This document shows positions 60,294 through 64,000 of a stretch of 64,000 nucleotides of DNA, one piece after another. Location of the stretch: NCBI GenBank assembly GCA_036557285.1, contig DATBHW010000054.1, positions 1-64,000 of the forward strand, read 5' to 3'. Below the pieces are notes generated by a model. It was not told where the DNA came from and made no database searches. It was given only the letters and a program-made list of their open reading frames with translations. Every line of letters begins with the position of its first letter. Position 1 is the stretch's first letter. The stretch comes from Ktedonobacterales bacterium (lineage in GTDB: Bacteria > Chloroflexota > Ktedonobacteria > Ktedonobacterales > DATBGS01). Position numbers and translations under genes: made by a program.

Positions 60294-61589
60294 TCAATCA
60301 CCTGACGGGGTAAGAGCAACCTCGGCGCTCTGAGCGCCCGGCTGGCTGGGCGGCTGAGCGCGGCGCAGCCAGGGCCACCAGCCAATGAGCAGCCCCAGCG
60401 CCACCAGCGCGGCCCAGGCGCTGAAGCCAAAGGTGGCGACTGGCCCCCAGCGCACCCAGAGCCAGCCGCCCAGCACATTCGCCGGAACCGCCGCCAGGCC
60501 CGTCAGCCCATTAAACCAGCCCAGCGCGGTCCCGCGCCGCGCCCTGGGGACAAGATCGCCGACAAAGGCGCGCGCCACGCCCTCCGTCGCCCCATAATAG
60601 ACAGCGTAGATCAGGAAGAGACCCCAGGCTTGCCAGCCCCGCGAGGCCATCGCCCAGCCGAGATAGACCAGCGCGAAAGCGGCATAGCCGACCAGCAGCA
60701 CCGGCAGACGCCCCCAGCGATCCGAGAGAACGCCCAGCGGCGTCGCCAGCACAGCATAAAGCAGGTTGAAGCCGAAATAGAGCAGCGGCACCGCCGCCAG
60801 CGATTGCTCCAGACCCTCCGTGCGCAGAAAGATAAACGCATCGCTGGAATTGCCCAGCGCAAAAACGGTGGAGATGATCACAAAGAGCCAGAAGCGGGTA
60901 CCCAGCCGACCTTCCGCCGGACGCGCCGCCTGGGCAGGCGTTTCATTTGCAGCGGGCGGGGGCGCGCTCGCCGCAGGCGCGCTCCGCTGCCCCCGCAAAA
61001 AGAGGACGACCACCAGAATAGCGAGCAGCCCCGGCACAACAGTCCAGGCAAAGACCTCGCGCAGCCCGGTGGGATGGGCCGTCAGAATGATGATAGCGAG
61101 CAATGGGCCAATCGCCGCGCCCAGCGTATCCATGCCGCGATGAAAGCCAAAGGCTTTGCCGCGATGTCGGGCCGTCGCCGCGTCGGCAATGATGGCGTCG
61201 CGTGGGCTGACGCGCAGCGACTTGCCCGCGCGATCCACCAGGAGGATGCCCAGCGCCTGGGGCCAGGTCGTGACCAGCGCCAGCAGCGGCTTGACCAGAT
61301 TCGAGACGGAGACGCCCGCGATCACCAGCGGCACGCGCCGCCCGACGCGATCAGCCAGCCGCCCGGCAAAGAGCCGCAGGATGCTCGTCGCGCCTTCGGC
61401 CAGCCCCTCCACCAGCCCGGCCAGCGCCAGCGGCGTTCCCAGCACCTGCACCAGAAAGATCAGGCGCAGCGGGATGATCATCTCGCTGGAGATGTCGGTA
61501 AACAGGCTGGCAACGCCCAGCACCACGACGTTGCGCGTAATGCCCGCGCGCCAGCCTGCCTTTTGTTTCGTCCCCTCTTCTGGCAGCAT
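60294..61589 (-). CDS. MFS transporter
   Basis: A 431-residue protein with twelve hydrophobic segments. Motif A-like loops RLADRVGRRVPLV and GVLSDRWGRLPVLLV follow TM2 and TM8. MFS carriers move small solutes by proton coupling; specificity is unassigned. A basic Pro-rich C-terminal end follows TM12. It lies 13 bases from a small membrane protein gene on the same strand and may be its operon partner. Confidence 0.88.
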   Translation of the reverse strand: MLPEEGTKQKAGWRAGITRNVVVLGVASLFTDISSEMIIPLRLIFLVQVLGTPLALAGLVEGLAEGATSILRLFAGRLADRVGRRVPLVIAGVSVSNLVKPLLALVTTWPQALGILLVDRAGKSLRVSPRDAIIADAATARHRGKAFGFHRGMDTLGAAIGPLLAIIILTAHPTGLREVFAWTVVPGLLAILVVVLFLRGQRSAPAASAPPPAANETPAQAARPAEGRLGTRFWLFVIISTVFALGNSSDAFIFLRTEGLEQSLAAVPLLYFGFNLLYAVLATPLGVLSDRWGRLPVLLVGYAAFALVYLGWAMASRGWQAWGLFLIYAVYYGATEGVARAFVGDLVPRARRGTALGWFNGLTGLAAVPANVLGGWLWVRWGPVATFGFSAWAALVALGLLIGWWPWLRRAQPPSQPGAQSAEVALTPSGD

Positions 61590-61602
61590 CGGTTACACGC
61601 CC

Positions 61603-62127
61603 TCAAAGGTTCTCAACGCTGTTTCCTGCACGTTGTTCCCCTATACGTTGCCAATGTTTCATTAAGAGCGATTGGCCCCAGAGAGACAGTAAAACAACTA
61701 TGATCCAGACGAAGGGGCTTACCTGCCCCAGCGGCGCTGGCAATTTCAAAGTCCCAATTATCAGTAAAGGCAAGAAAGACAGCATAACCACCCCCAAAAA
61801 CACCAGCCAGGGCAGGCCAGGCGGAACGGCGCGCAGAGACACCAGCGCCGAGCGAATAACGAATTCGCCCACGATGATGAGCAAGAGGCTGAACACCATA
61901 ACGATGGCTACCTCAAGCCCCAGAGGAATTCTGGCAGCCGCAAGTTCCACTGGGAAAAACATACCTACGAACAGGCAGCCAAACACCATACGATTTCTGT
62001 AAGGCCCTTCTGGAAAAGCCTCCGCCCGCATCGTCAGACGATGGTGCATGCTCCGCCATCCCCAGATCAGAAAAAACATCCCGATAAGAAAGGGGGCGCT
62101 AACCATGGAAAGAATCAGGATGTCCAT
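61603..62127 (-). CDS. membrane protein with about five hydrophobic segments, unknown
   Basis: A 174-residue protein. The N-terminal segment (ILILSMVSAPFLIGMFFLIW) is followed by RRLTM-type basic residues, then segments around 45-65, 72-98, 103-125 and 135-155, and a hydrophilic tail. No family was recognised. It precedes the MFS gene on the minus strand by 13 bases. Confidence 0.55.
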   Translation of the reverse strand: MDILILSMVSAPFLIGMFFLIWGWRSMHHRLTMRAEAFPEGPYRNRMVFGCLFVGMFFPVELAAARIPLGLEVAIVMVFSLLLIIVGEFVIRSALVSLRAVPPGLPWLVFLGVVMLSFLPLLIIGTLKLPAPLGQVSPFVWIIVVLLSLWGQSLLMKHWQRIGEQRAGNSVENL

Positions 62128-62168
62128 AACCTTCCGTCTTCAGTCTCTATAAGCCGAGACAATCTCTA

Positions 62169-63635
62169 TCAATCGTTCTCGTCGTCGTCGGGGCCGCGAT
62201 AGAGGCCATCCACGCCCCCATCGGGGGCAAGGCGCTGAACCACGCGATGATCAGAGTCGGTGACGTAAAGATGCCCGTCGCTGCCCCGCGCCATCGCGCC
62301 GACGCCCGCAAACTGCCCAGGAGTATTGCCGAAGCCACCCAACCGCTCCAGCAGATGCCCATCGCCTGTGAAGCGCAGCAGGTGGTTGCTGTTCAGGTCG
62401 CTCACCAGAAGCTGATCGTTGGGCAGCGCCAGCAAGGTTTCATAGGGACGACCCAGCGCGCCATGTGGCGGCGGCAGATTCCACACCATCGTTTGCCGGG
62501 AAGCCAGCGCCTCGCGCCAGACTTGATTGCCGATCAGCGCGTAGAGAAAGCGCCCGGCAGGATCAATGCTCAAGCCGGTAAGCGGGCCAGGCAGCGATTG
62601 TGTGCCGAGCAGATGCCCGGAGAGATCGTACATCAGCACGCGCCCGCGCTGATCGCCGACATACAGCCGATCCTGGTTCAGCGCCAGGCAGCCGGTAGAC
62701 GGCTGATAATCCTGGGGCAGCGGCCACATCCTGTCCAGCCTGCCATCCGGCATGAACCGTAGTATCTGATTCCCCAGCCAATCCAGCACATAGAGCCGGT
62801 TCTGGGCATCTATTGCCAGCCCACAGAACAGAAACTCATCGGTATTTGGCGCCCAGGGCTGCAACCAGCCTGCCCCGCTCTGCGGCTGGCCGGTGAGGCT
62901 GGGTACGCCCAGTTGATCGGGGTCGTTCCAGGGGCCGGGCGGGCTGAAGCCGATGCCCGGCGGCCCCTTGCGCGCCGCCAGGCGTGGGCGCAGCTTCGCC
63001 TGCAAGCTGCCATCGGGAGTGAACACGCGAATGACCGGCGACTCCACATCCGTAACGTAGAGGATGCCGTGTCCATCCACCGCCAGCCAGTAGGGGCGAA
63101 AATCCAGCACATAGGGCGGCGTTCTGAGGGCGATAAACGAGAGCGCCAGCAGCGTTGGCAGCAGCAGCGCCACCAGCGCGCGGCGCTGCCACGCCAGCCG
63201 GACGAGCAGCAGCGCCGCCAGCCCAACTCCGGCCACCACCGGCAGGGCGCGCAGGCTTTGCGCCAGCGCCAGCGGCATATCAAGCGCAATCGGCTGCGCC
63301 AGCGCGGCCCAGCCAATCACCGCAAAGAGCAGCAAAAACCCCGCGATCTGAATGGCTATACGCAAAATTGCCAGGGCCGCAGATACTCGTTTCTTAGCCC
63401 GCGCAGGCGGGCTTTGTGGCGGCGCTGCCGCCCTTAGGCGCGGTTTTAACCGCCAGCGCGGCAGCAGCAGGGCCAGCGCGCCCACCAGGCTCAGCGCCAG
63501 CGCCACCAGCGGCTCAGGGCGAAAATCAATCAGCGGAGGGTTCAGCAGGGCTGCGACCAGCGCGACCACACACAGCCCGACGCGCGCGCACCACGCGAGG
63601 ATGGATTGAATCGTATCCACTATGCTGGGCATCAT
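62169..63635 (-). CDS. membrane-anchored NHL-repeat beta-propeller protein
   Basis: A 488-residue protein. The first ~180 residues contain about six hydrophobic segments. From ~190 a six-bladed NHL propeller follows: HGILYVTDVESPVIRVFTPDG, RLYVLDWLGNQILRFMPDG, LLVSDLNSNHLLRFTGDG and HLYVTDSDHRVVQRLAPDG. Such propellers bind ligands outside the membrane. It ends with an acidic tail DDDEND. The start at 63635 (MMPSIVDTI) was chosen for its upstream AGAGAAGAG. Function is unknown. Confidence 0.78.
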   Translation of the reverse strand: MMPSIVDTIQSILAWCARVGLCVVALVAALLNPPLIDFRPEPLVALALSLVGALALLLPRWRLKPRLRAAAPPQSPPARAKKRVSAALAILRIAIQIAGFLLLFAVIGWAALAQPIALDMPLALAQSLRALPVVAGVGLAALLLVRLAWQRRALVALLLPTLLALSFIALRTPPYVLDFRPYWLAVDGHGILYVTDVESPVIRVFTPDGSLQAKLRPRLAARKGPPGIGFSPPGPWNDPDQLGVPSLTGQPQSGAGWLQPWAPNTDEFLFCGLAIDAQNRLYVLDWLGNQILRFMPDGRLDRMWPLPQDYQPSTGCLALNQDRLYVGDQRGRVLMYDLSGHLLGTQSLPGPLTGLSIDPAGRFLYALIGNQVWREALASRQTMVWNLPPPHGALGRPYETLLALPNDQLLVSDLNSNHLLRFTGDGHLLERLGGFGNTPGQFAGVGAMARGSDGHLYVTDSDHRVVQRLAPDGGVDGLYRGPDDDEND

Positions 63636-63720
63636 CTCTTCTCTGGCAACCACATGGCTCCCTGGAATGGCCTTGCCCCAGTGTACCATTCCAGGCGCTT
63701 TTTGCCAAAGCAGCAGCTAC

Positions 63721-63792
63721 ATCAAATCCGCATGAAGCGGAGCGTTTTACCTGTTGCGCCGTGTGGAAGGGACGACGGCGCTGCAAGCGGCT
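63721..63792. repeat. short family B repeat remnant
   Basis: AATCCGCATGAAGCGGAGCG starts it, as in copy 1. The core is reduced to TTGCGCCGTG...GACGGCGCTGCAAG. Confidence 0.65.
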
Positions 63793-64000
63793 TCAGACCT
63801 TCTGGCTCGTTTGTGATGGCTGGCTATCAGGCGGCGCGGCGGGCGGCGTCGCTTGCGCTGGCGCTGGCTGAGTCGGGGTCGGCTGCGGCTTGCTCACTCG
63901 CAAGACCACGCCCAGCGCCGCTGACAGGACCGCCGCCGCGATCACAAAGGCCACCGGCTGATTGACCGGCCAGCCCAGCAGATGATCGAGAGAGAAGGTT
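63793..64000 (-). CDS. C-terminal part of a membrane protein (cut by window edge)
   Basis: The frame enters from the right edge, gives 68 residues and stops at 63793. It contains one hydrophobic segment (VAFVIAAAVLSAALGVVL) and a Pro/Thr/Gln-rich tail ending SQKV. The tail resembles those of other surface proteins here. The start and any domain lie outside the window. Confidence 0.55.
   Translation of the reverse strand, partial: TFSLDHLLGWPVNQPVAFVIAAAVLSAALGVVLRVSKPQPTPTQPAPAQATPPAAPPDSQPSQTSQKV

Overview
The window is GC-rich chromosomal DNA, almost certainly from a Chloroflexota bacterium and probably a Ktedonobacteria-like soil lineage. This is inferred from the gene families (GT87 and PIG-V-type glycosyltransferases, a DUF4388 chemosensory cluster, zinc-ribbon multi-spanning membrane proteins) and from abundant short hairpin repeats. 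No tRNA, rRNA, CRISPR array or intact insertion sequence was seen. The only transposase trace is a C-terminal fragment at the left edge.

Layout. 0-4.6 kb: a transposase tail, an RmlC-like epimerase, a GT87-like membrane glycosyltransferase, hemA and folK. 4.7-10.9 kb: one chemosensory operon (DUF4388 protein, two CheY-like regulators, CheW, hybrid CheA) with no receptor gene. 10.9-18.5 kb: a toroid glycosidase-like protein, a GlcG/HbpS protein, a DUF1634-TauE/SafE pair, a sensor kinase and a zinc-ribbon membrane protein. 18.6-25.1 kb: a transaldolase-like enzyme, a TetR regulator, sigma-54 with a zinc-ribbon insert, PlsC and an unusual [2Fe-2S] ferredoxin. 25.5-32.6 kb: a PQQ-type propeller lipoprotein, a divergent Nramp transporter, a quinone oxidoreductase and small unknown genes. 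32.8-44.6 kb: a P450, an MgtE-N/CBS protein, pyrG, an MBL-fold hydrolase, a MOSC protein, a REC-NTF2 fusion, a Ser/Thr kinase, a DipZ-like thioredoxin, phhB and an anchored methyltransferase. 44.9-46.9 kb: a compact GntR-ABC operon with a clear promoter and operator. 47.7-50.2 kb: a LacI-type DNA-binding headpiece fused to a complete GH1 beta-glucosidase, translationally coupled to a quinone oxidoreductase. 50.2-64 kb: a thioesterase, a molybdate-binding Mop protein, a broken lipoprotein gene, a 1334-residue membrane protein, a PIG-V-like mannosyltransferase, a methyltransferase, a PPOX protein, an MFS transporter, an NHL propeller protein and a truncated membrane protein.

The strongest candidates for something undescribed are two. 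First, the LacI-HTH/GH1 fusion, in which the usual sugar-binding domain of the repressor is replaced by an apparently intact catalytic enzyme. Second, a three-hairpin element present twice (about 31.7 and 51.4 kb), with conserved sequence blocks and compensatory changes in its stems, upstream of two unrelated small genes. Three families of dispersed hairpin elements also run through the intergenic regions, two of them with terminal inverted repeats.
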